Of a stretch of 64,000 nt of DNA, positions 37,778 through 45,825 are shown piece after piece. The position numbers and the translations under genes were made by a program. Within the stretch, counting starts at the first letter, position 1; each line of letters starts with the position of its first letter. The DNA is taken from positions 4,340,001 to 4,404,000 of the forward strand of contig NZ_LT907842.1 in assembly GCF_900215245.1 (NCBI RefSeq), written 5' to 3'. Origin of the DNA: Pseudomonas fluorescens. GTDB taxonomy: Bacteria; Pseudomonadota; Gammaproteobacteria; Pseudomonadales; Pseudomonadaceae. The notes under the pieces were generated by a model, which ran no database searches, was not told the DNA's origin, and saw only the letters and a program-made list of their open reading frames with translations.

Positions 37778-38698
37778 TTAGATACCTTGTGGCGTCTCTT
37801 CGCCGCCCAGTGCCTCAACCAGCGCCGGCAGGAACTCGCCGAACGTCAGCATCATCAGGGTAAAGCTGGCGTCCAGTTGGCCCAAGGCTTCGTCGCCGCC
37901 GTCTTGCTCTGCCTGATCCTGCAGCAGGTCTTCGAATTTCAGGCGCTTGACGGTCATTTTGTCGTCGAGCATGAAGGACAACTTGTCCTGCCAGGCCAGG
38001 GACAATTGGGTCACGACTTTGCCGGTGGTCAGGTGCAGCTGGATTTCTTCGCTGGTCAGGTCCTGGCGCTTGCAGCGCACAATGCCGCCGTCTTCGTGGG
38101 TGTCACGCAGTTCGCATTCGTCGAGGACGAAGAAGTCATCGGCCGGTTTCTGGGTGGTGACCCAGTCGGTCATGATTGCCGTCGGTGCGGTTTTAACCGT
38201 CAGCGGGCGTACCGGCAGGGTGCCGATCACTTCGCGCAGGGTCGACAGCAAGTCTTCGGCGCGTTTCGGGCTGGCCGAGTTGACCAGGATCAGGCCCTGT
38301 TTCGGCGCGATGGCGGCGAAGGTCGACGAGCGACGAATAAAGGCACGCGGCAGGAAGGCCTGGATGATTTCATCCTTGATCTGGTCCCGTTCCTTTTTAT
38401 AGACCTTGCGCATTTGCTCGGCCTCGATCTCTTCGACTTTCTCTTTCAGTGCGTCACGCACCACGCTACCCGGCAGGATGCGTTCTTCCTTGCGCGCGGC
38501 GATCAGCAGGAAATCACCGCTGACGTGAACCAGGGGAGCGTCTTCACCTTTACCGAACGGTGCGACGAAACCGTAAGTGGTCAACTCCTGGCTTGCACAA
38601 GGGCGCGCCAGTTTGGTGGCCATGGCCGCTTCCAACGCCTCGGCATCAACAGGCAGATCTTGGGTCAGGCGATAGATAAGCAGGTTCTTGAACCACAT
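37778..38698 (-). CDS. rdgC: Recombination-associated protein RdgC
   Basis: A 306-aa DNA-binding protein of normal RdgC length. [11 protein letters not shown] at the start, [19 protein letters not shown] and KRLKFEDLL near the end are characteristic. RdgC forms a dimeric ring on DNA and limits RecA activity. ATG 38698 is chosen; the open frame begins eight codons earlier. It is transcribed alone, divergent from the tRNA-Val/Asp cluster. Confidence 0.96.
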   Translation of the reverse strand: MWFKNLLIYRLTQDLPVDAEALEAAMATKLARPCASQELTTYGFVAPFGKGEDAPLVHVSGDFLLIAARKEERILPGSVVRDALKEKVEEIEAEQMRKVYKKERDQIKDEIIQAFLPRAFIRRSSTFAAIAPKQGLILVNSASPKRAEDLLSTLREVIGTLPVRPLTVKTAPTAIMTDWVTTQKPADDFFVLDECELRDTHEDGGIVRCKRQDLTSEEIQLHLTTGKVVTQLSLAWQDKLSFMLDDKMTVKRLKFEDLLQDQAEQDGGDEALGQLDASFTLMMLTFGEFLPALVEALGGEETPQGI

Positions 38699-38808
38699 GG
38701 GGTGAGTCTCTCCTTTATACAAAGGGGGGCATTATTGTCTTGATCAGGGCTGAGGCCAACCCTGCCTAAGCCATTGGAAGGCCTCAAAAAAAAGATTTAA
38801 GAAAGTGC

Positions 38809-38837
38809 TTGCCAGACGTAGGGTCGCTCCGTAGAAT
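38809..38837 (+). promoter_or_regulatory. Promoter of the first tRNA-Val/Asp unit
   Basis: TTGCCA (38809-38814) and TAGAAT (38832-38837) with a 17-base spacer, followed by GCGCGCCAC, the same discriminator as at the tRNA-Glu promoter. Confidence 0.75.
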
Positions 38838-38857
38838 GCGCGCCACACCGAAGCGAA

Positions 38858-38933
38858 GGGTGATTAGCTCAGCTGGGAGAGCGTCTGCCTTACAAGCAGA
38901 ATGTCGGCGGTTCGATCCCGTCATCACCCACCA
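38858..38933 (+). tRNA. tRNA-Val (TAC), copy 1
   Basis: A 76-base cloverleaf with encoded CCA. Acceptor GGGTGAT pairs with ATCACCC and the anticodon TAC is at 38891-38893. Identical to copy 2. Confidence 0.97.
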
Positions 38934-38952
38934 TTCGTTTTAAGTGTTACGC

Positions 38953-39029
38953 GCAGCGGTAGTTCAGTCGGTTAGAATACCGGCCTGTCACGCCGGGGGT
39001 CGCGGGTTCGAGTCCCGTCCGCTGCGCCA
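38953..39029 (+). tRNA. tRNA-Asp (GTC), copy 1
   Basis: A 77-base cloverleaf with encoded CCA. Acceptor GCAGCGG pairs with CCGCTGC and the anticodon GTC is at 38987-38989. It lies 19 bases after tRNA-Val on the same transcript. Confidence 0.97.
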
Positions 39030-39073
39030 TATTCGGTAACCTGGAATACTGAACGCCAGGTCACCACAGAAAG

Positions 39074-39098
39074 CCCGCTCATTGAGCGGGTTTTTTTT
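39074..39098 (+). terminator. Intrinsic terminator after tRNA-Val/Asp copy 1
   Basis: CCCGCTC, ATT loop, GAGCGGG followed by eight T. Repeated almost exactly after copy 2. Confidence 0.9.
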
Positions 39099-39205
39099 GT
39101 CCGAAATACGGCAAATAATCTCACGATGAAGTTTTTTTAAATAAATTGCATTTAAATCAACACATTACGATTTTTTGTTGTATGATGCGCCCACACCGAA
39201 ACGAA

Positions 39206-39281
39206 GGGTGATTAGCTCAGCTGGGAGAGCGTCTGCCTTACAAGCAGAATGTCGGCGGTTCGATCCCGTCATCACCCACCA
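39206..39281 (+). tRNA. tRNA-Val (TAC), copy 2
   Basis: Identical to 38858-38933. The second unit has its own upstream sequence: TATGAT at 39181-39186 could be a -10, but no good -35 is seen in the AT-rich stretch before it. Confidence 0.97.
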
Positions 39282-39300
39282 TTCGTTTTAAGTGTTACGC

Positions 39301-39377
39301 GCAGCGGTAGTTCAGTCGGTTAGAATACCGGCCTGTCACGCCGGGGGTCGCGGGTTCGAGTCCCGTCCGCTGCGCCA
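39301..39377 (+). tRNA. tRNA-Asp (GTC), copy 2
   Basis: Identical to 38953-39029; anticodon GTC and encoded CCA. It is the last tRNA before the IS element, from which it is separated by a terminator. Confidence 0.97.
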
Positions 39378-39419
39378 TATTCGGTAACCTGGAACACTGA
39401 ACGCCAGGTCACCACAAGA

Positions 39420-39447
39420 AGCCCGCTCATTGAGCGGGCTTTTTTTT
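39420..39447 (+). terminator. Intrinsic terminator after tRNA-Val/Asp copy 2
   Basis: AGCCCGCTC, ATT loop, GAGCGGGCT then a T run. The IS3-type element begins seven bases later, so the tRNA unit is left intact. Confidence 0.9.
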
Positions 39448-39506
39448 GCCCAGTGTCCCGTCCTGAATAAGGTTTACACCTTCTGACCGATCTTCAGGAG
39501 GATTCA

Positions 39507-39908
39507 ATGGATACGGGAAAAAGGCGGAGCCAGCGCGATTACACGCTAGCTTTTAAATTGTCAGTCGTAGATCAAGTCGAAAAAGGCGAGTTGAGTTATA
39601 AAGAGGCTCAACGGCGCTTTGGCATTCAAGGCCGGTCCACGGTACTGGTTTGGTTACGCAAGCATGGCCGACAGGACTGGAGCCAAGGCGCCTCAATCCG
39701 AGCGCCGCGGAGCAGGCCGATGACCGACCCCAACCTCCCGCTGACACCCGAACAGCGGATCAAAGAGCTTGAAGAACAGTTGGCGCTGAGCAATCAGAAG
39801 GCCCAGTTCTTTGAAGCTGTCGTGAACGTCTTGAAAAATGATTACGGTGTGTCCATCGTAAAAAAGCGACCCGGCAAGTCCTCTCGCAAGGGCAAATCCA
39901 AGACCTGA
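39507..39908 (+). CDS. IS3-family transposase OrfA
   Basis: A 133-aa protein. The N-terminal helix-turn-helix (KLSVVDQVEKGELSYKEAQR) binds the terminal repeats, and a leucine-zipper-like coiled coil (RIKELEEQLALSNQKAQFFE) follows. Near its end the sequence A_AAA_AAG (39860-39866) is the standard -1 slippery heptamer. After the shift the orfB frame is open through to its catalytic domain, so a full OrfAB transposase can be made. AGGAGG lies seven bases before ATG 39507. Confidence 0.93.
   Translation: MDTGKRRSQRDYTLAFKLSVVDQVEKGELSYKEAQRRFGIQGRSTVLVWLRKHGRQDWSQGASIRAPRSRPMTDPNLPLTPEQRIKELEEQLALSNQKAQFFEAVVNVLKNDYGVSIVKKRPGKSSRKGKSKT
39860..39866 (+). promoter_or_regulatory. Programmed -1 frameshift site of the IS3-family element
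   Basis: A-AAA-AAG in the OrfA frame (codons AAA AAG after GTA). Slipping back one base enters the orfB frame, which contains no stop from here to 40727. Confidence 0.8.
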
Positions 39909-39931
39909 GCATTACCAGGGCTTGCCTGTTT

Positions 39932-40729
39932 ATGGGCATTTCGCGCCAAGCGTATTACAAGCGCAACCGAGCCTTTGACGCGAGAGTTTGCCAAGACCAG
40001 CAGGTAGTGGAATTCGTTCTGGAAAAGCGTCGTCGCCAGCCGAGGCTTGGGACGCGCAAACTACACCACTTGATGGTAATTGAAGCCGCAGCGGCGCTAC
40101 GTGTCGGTCGAGACCGCCTGTTTTCCATCTTGCGAGAGGCGCGAGAGCTGGTCCCTCGCAAACGTGCTTATCATAAAACCACGCATAGCCATCATCGCTT
40201 CCGCCGTCACCCCAACCTACTCAAAGCTGGCCCGGAACAAGTTGTAGCCAGCAGACCTGAGCAGGTTTGGGTCGCAGACATTACCTATCTCCCAACGCGG
40301 GAAAGTGTCGCTTACGTCAGCCTGATAACAGACGCGTACTCCCGCAAAATTGTGGGTCATCATGTACACGGCAGCCTGCATACGGAGTCGGTGGTCAGGG
40401 CACTGCAGAAGGCTGTTAGTCAGCGAAAATCCAATCAACCGCTCATTCATCATTCAGATCGCGGAGCCCAGTATTGCTCCGATTTATACCAACGGATGCA
40501 TGCCCGGCACGGAATCAGGTGCTCAATGACTGACGGCTATGATTGCTATCAGAACGCGATGGCGGAGAGGATAAATGGGATTTTGAAGACTGAGTTTTTG
40601 CTGCATCGTCCCAAAGACCTGGCGGATGCAGTGAAAATGGTGGATGAATCGGTGCAAATCTACAATCGGGAGCGGCCGCACTTATCCCTGAAATACAAAA
40701 CGCCCGATGCGGTGCATCGGGCGTTTTGA
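39932..40729 (+). CDS. IS3-family transposase OrfB (DDE integrase domain)
   Basis: A 265-aa catalytic part with the complete DDE triad: Asp in WVADITYLPT, Asp in HHSDRGAQY and Glu in NAMAERINGILKTE. An N-terminal HTH_21-like region (LGTRKLHHLM) precedes it. ATG 39932 would give the OrfB product, but the main functional product is likely the frameshifted OrfAB. The last codons form a strong hairpin with a T run, described separately. Confidence 0.94.
   Translation: MGISRQAYYKRNRAFDARVCQDQQVVEFVLEKRRRQPRLGTRKLHHLMVIEAAAALRVGRDRLFSILREARELVPRKRAYHKTTHSHHRFRRHPNLLKAGPEQVVASRPEQVWVADITYLPTRESVAYVSLITDAYSRKIVGHHVHGSLHTESVVRALQKAVSQRKSNQPLIHHSDRGAQYCSDLYQRMHARHGIRCSMTDGYDCYQNAMAERINGILKTEFLLHRPKDLADAVKMVDESVQIYNRERPHLSLKYKTPDAVHRAF
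40696..40728 (+). terminator. Terminator-like hairpin inside the end of IS orfB
   Basis: A 15-base perfect stem (CAAAACGCCCGATGC with GCATCGGGCGTTTTG) and a three-base loop overlap the last codons and stop of orfB. It would end IS transcription and could shield the element from read-in from the right. Confidence 0.7.
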
Positions 40730-40853
40730 GACTGAAACAGGTGTAAACCTATTTCAGGACTAGACACAGCATTCAGGGCGCGGTGCGGCATCTAACCATT
40801 CCCTTCAGAGGGTAAGCCGGTGACTTCACACTCACCACCTGCGCTGCAAAACG

Positions 40854-42185
40854 TTACGTGCGTGTGATGATGTCACTCATCTTTATTCCATCTGCACGCA
40901 ACAAGAAATCGGGCTCTGAAAGACCTTTACCATCAAAGTACGTCCAATATCTCACGTAGGTCTTACCATCAGGTGTCGTATGGGTATCCAGGTGAGGGTT
41001 CCCCTTCAGAAAGGTGCCTTCATTGGTTTTCTGAGAAAAGCCGCTGATATCGACTTTGTCGATGCCGCTTTTAAAGCCAACAAGGTGGTCGGTTTCTTTC
41101 GGCGTAGAGTCCCATGAGTTATTGAACGTGACCGTGTTGGCACCACTGCCCAAGGTGATTTTATTGGCCTTGAAGTTCGCGATGACAGTATTGGTGCCGG
41201 AACCTGTTAGAACGTCCTCAACGTGCGTGCCTCGCAAAATAGAAATATTATTCTTGAATCCTGCAATGCTGGAGAACGTGCCGTGGTTCAAGTTGATATT
41301 TTGATCATGGGTGTCATCTTCGATATTGAGCGTTTCGTGTGCGCGGACAGTTGAAATACTTGTTGTGACGGGCGCGTCATCTTCGTCCATTCCGTTCAAA
41401 TCGTAGACCACGCGAGTGGTTTCGTTACTGTACTGACTGTTATGTCCGTAGCGTTGAGTCAGTAAGCCTAGATCATGCATTTGCGCACGTGTGACATAGT
41501 GGCCTTTAAAATCATGGCCCGTTGTAGTTTCCGACTGGGTACTGAGAAGACTGTAGCCGAGAGAGTCTGTGGCACTCGCGGGTCTATTGCTCTTAGCATC
41601 AGGGTTCGTATGAGACAAACCCAGCGCATGCAGCAAGGCATGAGCAAGCACGTTACCACCCCGATTACGCGCGTTGGCCTTTAAGTGGCGGGCATCGCCC
41701 CTGACATAGGCTTCCGCAGGCTCGTCTACCTTGTCAGGATTCTGTGGGTCTGACGTGTTGTCTGGAAAATCGACTTGTACCAGGTTTTTTCCATTTGATG
41801 GCACGTGAGCATAGTTACCAAAATTTATCTTCCCGTCCGGGTTCTTTATGGCGCCTTTTTCATGAAAAACCAAGTTTGTATCGAAGCTGAGGTCCGCCAT
41901 TTGATCGAGGAGTTCTCGCTTTTGTTCGGGACTTAGCTGCGAGTATCCGGTTAAGCCCAGTTTCCTGAAATATTTGCCAGGGCCTGCGGAAAAATCCACT
42001 TCGATATCTATTTTTCCATTCCCATCCTTGTCGATCCAGCGCACGGGGTTGCGGCCCAGGTTAGCGACGCCGTTGTAGTAAGTGTCGGCGGCTGCGGGTG
42101 TATTAGTGTCAGCTGGGGTGGGCGAAGAATTAGCAGGTTGGGGGGCGACGGCGAGAGGAACAGAAGCTGAGGTGGCAACAATCAT
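40854..42185 (-). CDS. Serralysin-like (M10) protein with degenerate catalytic site
   Basis: A 443-aa protein with the M10B layout: N-terminal catalytic-type domain to about residue 250, then a short RTX-like beta-roll (LTGSGTNTVIANF, ITLGSGANTVTFNN) and a C-terminal domain. The zinc motif reads HALLHALGLSH: H182, H186 and H192 are kept but the catalytic Glu is Ala183 (codon GCC, 41637-41639). The Met-turn is YSLLSTQSE instead of YSVMSYWSE, losing the Met and the Tyr ligand. It is probably a non-catalytic relative. ATG 42185 has AGGA eight bases upstream; the frame opens at TTG 42224. The DNA is AT-richer than its neighbours. No type I secretion or inhibitor genes adjoin it. Confidence 0.82.
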   Translation of the reverse strand: MIVATSASVPLAVAPQPANSSPTPADTNTPAAADTYYNGVANLGRNPVRWIDKDGNGKIDIEVDFSAGPGKYFRKLGLTGYSQLSPEQKRELLDQMADLSFDTNLVFHEKGAIKNPDGKINFGNYAHVPSNGKNLVQVDFPDNTSDPQNPDKVDEPAEAYVRGDARHLKANARNRGGNVLAHALLHALGLSHTNPDAKSNRPASATDSLGYSLLSTQSETTTGHDFKGHYVTRAQMHDLGLLTQRYGHNSQYSNETTRVVYDLNGMDEDDAPVTTSISTVRAHETLNIEDDTHDQNINLNHGTFSSIAGFKNNISILRGTHVEDVLTGSGTNTVIANFKANKITLGSGANTVTFNNSWDSTPKETDHLVGFKSGIDKVDISGFSQKTNEGTFLKGNPHLDTHTTPDGKTYVRYWTYFDGKGLSEPDFLLRADGIKMSDIITRT

Positions 42186-42420
42186 GGTCATTATCCTACG
42201 CTGGTTTATATCAATTAAACTCAAGGTGGCCAGAGTTTATAAATTAACCGCTGCATAATGAAAGGGTGCTCAGGTAATAAAGTATTTCTTGGTTAGAGTT
42301 GTGTGGTTTCGAAATAAATTACTTGGCGATAGACTGCTGATTGGGTGTTATTCCTATGTTCAGCTTGACGTGTTCATAGTAGCCATTGAAAGTTAAAGTC
42401 CTGCGCAGGCTTGCGCCTCC

Positions 42421-43113
42421 TCATAGCCCCATCAACCGATACCCCACCTGTAATTCGGTAATAAAATGCTGCGGCTGCGCCGGGTCTGCTTCCAGCTTTT
42501 GCCGTAAGTGCGCCATGTGCACCCGCAAATAGTGGGCGCGGTCCACGTAATCCATGCCCCACACCTCCAGCAATAATTGCCGATGGGTCAGCACCCGGCT
42601 CTGGCCGCGAATCATCGCGCAGAGCAGGCGGTACTCGATGGGCGTGAGATGCACAGGCTGGCCCTGGCGCCATACCTCGTGGGTCGACAGGTCGATTTCA
42701 ATCTCGCCAAACGCGACCTTGCTGGTGGCTGCCACGGTGCCGGTCTGCCCGTGCCTGCGCAGTTGGGCGCGGATGCGTGCGAGCAGCTCGGGCACACCAA
42801 ACGGCTTGGTCAGGTAATCATCGGCGCCGGCGTCGAGGGCGGCGACTTTCTCTTCTTCGCGATCACGCGCCGACAACACCAGAATCGGTACCGCCAACCA
42901 ACCGCGCAGTTCGCTGATCAAGTGTTTGCCATCGCCATCCGGCAGGCCGAGATCGACGATCACCAGGTCCGGTTGACGGCTGGCCGCATGGATCAGCGCG
43001 CGCTTGACGCTGTCGGCCTCGAACACCTGAAAACCTTCATCTTGCAGGGCGATCCCAACGAAGCGGCGGATATTGGCTTCGTCTTCAACAATCAAAATGC
43101 GTGCGGTGCTCAT
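42421..43113 (-). CDS. kdpE: Response regulator KdpE
   Basis: A 230-aa OmpR-type regulator. Receiver with ILIVEDEANIRRF, phospho-acceptor Asp in LVIVDLGLPDGDG and Lys in YLTKPFGVPELLARI; the effector domain ends ITELQVGYRLMGL. It activates kdpFABC when potassium is low. Its ATG overlaps the kdpD stop by four bases (ATGA). Start 43113 gives the normal KdpE N terminus; the longer open frame is kdpD sequence in another frame. Confidence 0.96.
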   Translation of the reverse strand: MSTARILIVEDEANIRRFVGIALQDEGFQVFEADSVKRALIHAASRQPDLVIVDLGLPDGDGKHLISELRGWLAVPILVLSARDREEEKVAALDAGADDYLTKPFGVPELLARIRAQLRRHGQTGTVAATSKVAFGEIEIDLSTHEVWRQGQPVHLTPIEYRLLCAMIRGQSRVLTHRQLLLEVWGMDYVDRAHYLRVHMAHLRQKLEADPAQPQHFITELQVGYRLMGL

Positions 43114-45761
43114 AAGGCTTCCATGGACGGGGGTGTGCCCGCCGGTAAAGTGATGATGAAGTGCATGCCGCACGCCTCAACGGCGTTGGCTTCGATGTGC
43201 CCGCCGTGGGCTTCGACGATGCGTTTGGCCAGTGCCAGGCCCAGGCCGATGCCGGCGACGGAGGATTCCTGCTGGCCGCGCGTGAAGGGTTCGAACAGGT
43301 TGGCGGGGGCCCGACCCGGGCCGTTGTCGCTGACGTCCAGCACAATGGCGCCCGCCGTGGAACGGGCGGCGACGGTAATGCTGCTGCCTGGCGGGGTGTA
43401 CTTGGCGGCGTTGTCCAACAGGTTGACCAGCACCCGTTCGATCAATAGCGCGTCAATGTCCACCAGCGGCAAGCGCGGGTCCAGCGCGGTATGCACGCTG
43501 TGTCGCGCAAGGGGTTCACGTAGCTGGCGCAGTGCGCTGCCGACGACTTCTTCCAGCGAATGCCACTGCCGGTTCAGGCGCACGCCGCGCTCCTGCATGC
43601 GCGCCATGTCCAGCAGGTTTTCGATCAGCCGCTGCATTGAGGTGGCCTGTTCATGGATGCCGTGCAGCAACTCGGTCAGCGGGCCGGGTGGGGCGTGGGG
43701 CAGGGCGGTGTCGGCGGCACCGATCAGGGTGGTCAACGGGGTGCGCAGGTCGTGGGATATTGCCGCGAGCAAGGTGTTGCGCATCTTCTCGCCTTCCATC
43801 TGCACCAGCGTGCTTTGCGCGACTTCGACGAAGTGCACGCGCTCCAGCGCAATCGCCAGCTGGCTCATGCAGGCTTCCAGCAGACGGCGTTCCTGCGGGT
43901 CGCTCAAGCGTTCGCTCTGGGCCAATTCCAGCACCAGCACGCCGCGCACGCGCATCGGTGCCTTGAGCGGCAAGTAGCACCCTTTGGCCGCCGACAAGGT
44001 GTCGGTGCCGTGGCCGGCGGCCCGGCCGTGGTCGTAGGTCCATTGGGCGATGCTCTCGTCAATCGGCAACCCGCCCGCGCCGACGCTGTGCACGCCATCG
44101 GCGGCGTCCGGCAGCGCCAGGCCGACGCGTGCTTCGAATACACCGCTGAAGGTGCGCAGCGCGACTTCACTGATTTGCTCCACGGTCAGCGCGGCCGACA
44201 GGTCGCGCGCCAGTCGCGCCAATGAGGTGGCGCGCCGTTCGCGTGCGGCGGCGGTACGTGCTTCGTGGCGCAGGCGTGCGGTGAGTTGCCCGGTGATCAG
44301 GGCGATGCCGAGCATCAGCGCAAAGGTGAAGAAATACTGGGTGTCAGTGACGGTAAACGAGTAGCGCGGCTGCACGAAAAAGAAGTCGAAACACAGCACC
44401 GCCAGCATCGCGGCCCAGACGCCCGGGCCGCGTCCGTAACGCAGGGCCACCAGCACCACGGTGAGCAAAAACAACATGACGACGTTGGCCAGGTCGAACA
44501 CCTGCAGCAGCAATGCCGCAATGGCGCTGGCGGCGAAACAGGCGAGTGTGGCCCACAGATAGGCCAGGGCTCTGCCCGGTGCAGGCGTCGGTTTTTCGAT
44601 CACAGGCGCAGGCCCCGGCACTGCTCCGTGGGCTATCACGATCTGATCAATCTGCGGGTGATGGCGGCTGATCCGGTCACTGACCGACTGATGCCAGAAC
44701 CGCCACGCCTGGCGCGGATGGTGACCGAGCACCAGGCGATTGGCGTTGTGCTCGCGGGCACAGGCGACCAGCGCGTCGGCGACGTCCATGCCCGGCAGCG
44801 TTGCCGTGTCGGCGCCAAACTCGCTGGCCAGGGTCAGGGTTTTCATGGCGCTCAGATAGCGCTTGGCGCCGCGGCCCTGAGCTGATGCGACATGCACCAC
44901 GATCCAGTCCGCTTCGAGTTTTTGCGCCAGGCGCGCAGCTTCGCGCACCAGGCGCTCATCGCCCGCGTCGCCCGCCACACCGACCAGCAGCCGTTCGCGC
45001 GCCGGCCATAAGGCCTTTATCGACTGTTCGCGGCGGTAGACGCGCATTTGCGTGTCGACCCGGTCTGCTGTGCGCCGCAGCGTCAGTTCACGCAAGGCCA
45101 GCAGGTTGCCCTTGCGGAAGAAATGTTTTGAGGCCCGTTCGGCGTGTGGGCCGAGGTAGACCTTGCCGTCCTTGAGGCGTTGCAGCAGATCATCGGGCGG
45201 CAAGTCGATCACCACCACTTCGTGGGCGTTATCGAAGACGTGATCGGGGACGGTTTCGCGCACGCGGATGCCGATGATTTCACTGACCAGATCATTCAGG
45301 CTTTCCAGATGCTGGACGTTGAGGCTGGTCCACACGTCGATCCCGGCGCTGAGCAATTCCTCTACATCTTGCCAGCGTTTGGGGTGACGCGAGCCGGGCA
45401 CGTTGCTGTGCGCCAGTTCGTCCACCAGCACCACGGCAGGGCGCCTGTGCAAGGCGGCGTCGAGGTCGAATTCGCTGAGCGCGAAGTCGCGGTGCAGCAG
45501 GGCGGCGCGGGGCAGTTGTTCGAGGCCGTCGAGCAGCGCGGCGGTCTCCGCGCGGCCATGGGTTTCCACGACGCCGGCGAGCACGTCACGGCCCAACGCG
45601 ACTTCGCGTTGCGCCGCAGCGAGCATCGCACAGGTCTTGCCCACCCCGGCGTTTGAGCCGAAGTAGATACGCAATTTGCCGCGCAAGGCGGCCTGTTCTT
45701 CCAGCTGTACCCGGGCCAATAGGGCGTCGGGGTCGGGGCGTTCGTTGTTGAATGCGGGCAT
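43110..45761 (-). CDS. kdpD: Sensor kinase KdpD
   Basis: An 883-aa sensor of potassium limitation. N-terminal KdpD domain with the P-loop GSNAGVGKT, then a UspA-like domain, four close membrane segments (about residues 390-490), a GAF-like region, and the kinase core with H in AISHDLRTPLTTLIGAADT, N box NLLDNAAKY and G boxes DNGPGRAPANL and GIGLGLALAKRI. ATG 45761 starts the family's usual N terminus. It is coupled to kdpE and separated from kdpB upstream by a REP palindrome, so kdpDE may be transcribed partly with kdpFABC. Confidence 0.96.
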   Translation of the reverse strand: MPAFNNERPDPDALLARVQLEEQAALRGKLRIYFGSNAGVGKTCAMLAAAQREVALGRDVLAGVVETHGRAETAALLDGLEQLPRAALLHRDFALSEFDLDAALHRRPAVVLVDELAHSNVPGSRHPKRWQDVEELLSAGIDVWTSLNVQHLESLNDLVSEIIGIRVRETVPDHVFDNAHEVVVIDLPPDDLLQRLKDGKVYLGPHAERASKHFFRKGNLLALRELTLRRTADRVDTQMRVYRREQSIKALWPARERLLVGVAGDAGDERLVREAARLAQKLEADWIVVHVASAQGRGAKRYLSAMKTLTLASEFGADTATLPGMDVADALVACAREHNANRLVLGHHPRQAWRFWHQSVSDRISRHHPQIDQIVIAHGAVPGPAPVIEKPTPAPGRALAYLWATLACFAASAIAALLLQVFDLANVVMLFLLTVVLVALRYGRGPGVWAAMLAVLCFDFFFVQPRYSFTVTDTQYFFTFALMLGIALITGQLTARLRHEARTAAARERRATSLARLARDLSAALTVEQISEVALRTFSGVFEARVGLALPDAADGVHSVGAGGLPIDESIAQWTYDHGRAAGHGTDTLSAAKGCYLPLKAPMRVRGVLVLELAQSERLSDPQERRLLEACMSQLAIALERVHFVEVAQSTLVQMEGEKMRNTLLAAISHDLRTPLTTLIGAADTALPHAPPGPLTELLHGIHEQATSMQRLIENLLDMARMQERGVRLNRQWHSLEEVVGSALRQLREPLARHSVHTALDPRLPLVDIDALLIERVLVNLLDNAAKYTPPGSSITVAARSTAGAIVLDVSDNGPGRAPANLFEPFTRGQQESSVAGIGLGLALAKRIVEAHGGHIEANAVEACGMHFIITLPAGTPPSMEAL

Positions 45762-45780
45762 AGTCTTCCTGATAAATGCC

Positions 45781-45811
45781 TGTGGGAGCTGGCGCCAAGC
45801 CAGCTCCCACA
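45781..45811. repeat. Single REP palindrome between kdpB and kdpD
   Basis: TGTGGGAGCTGGC, five bases, GCCAGCTCCCACA: one REP hairpin rather than a pair. It lies in the gap between the end of kdpB and the start of kdpD and may attenuate read-through from kdpFABC into kdpDE. Confidence 0.82.
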
Positions 45812-45825
45812 TGAGGTTTAGGGTG

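Larger units (their letters stand above)
39454..40766 (+). mobile_element. Complete IS3-family insertion sequence (1313 bp)
   Basis: The left end TGTCCCGTCCTGAATAAGG and the right end, read inward, TGTCTAGTCCTGAAATAGG continue into a shared GTTTACACC, giving imperfect inverted repeats of about 28 bases. CAG flanks both ends (39451-39453 and 40767-40769), a 3-base target duplication typical of the IS3 family. Inside are orfA and orfB in the usual -1 arrangement. Both ends and both frames look intact, so it may be active. It sits directly behind the duplicated tRNA unit. Confidence 0.92.

Noticed and set aside
39420..40769. Integrative element or prophage attachment at tRNA-Asp
   Set aside because: The tRNA 3' end is not duplicated as an att site and no integrase of the tyrosine type is present; only an IS3-type element and one gene follow.
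42225..42420. A gene in the AT-rich gap between the pseudo-serralysin and kdpE
   Set aside because: No frame with a plausible start, ribosome site and length; only AT-rich spacer that probably holds the promoter of the pseudo-serralysin gene.
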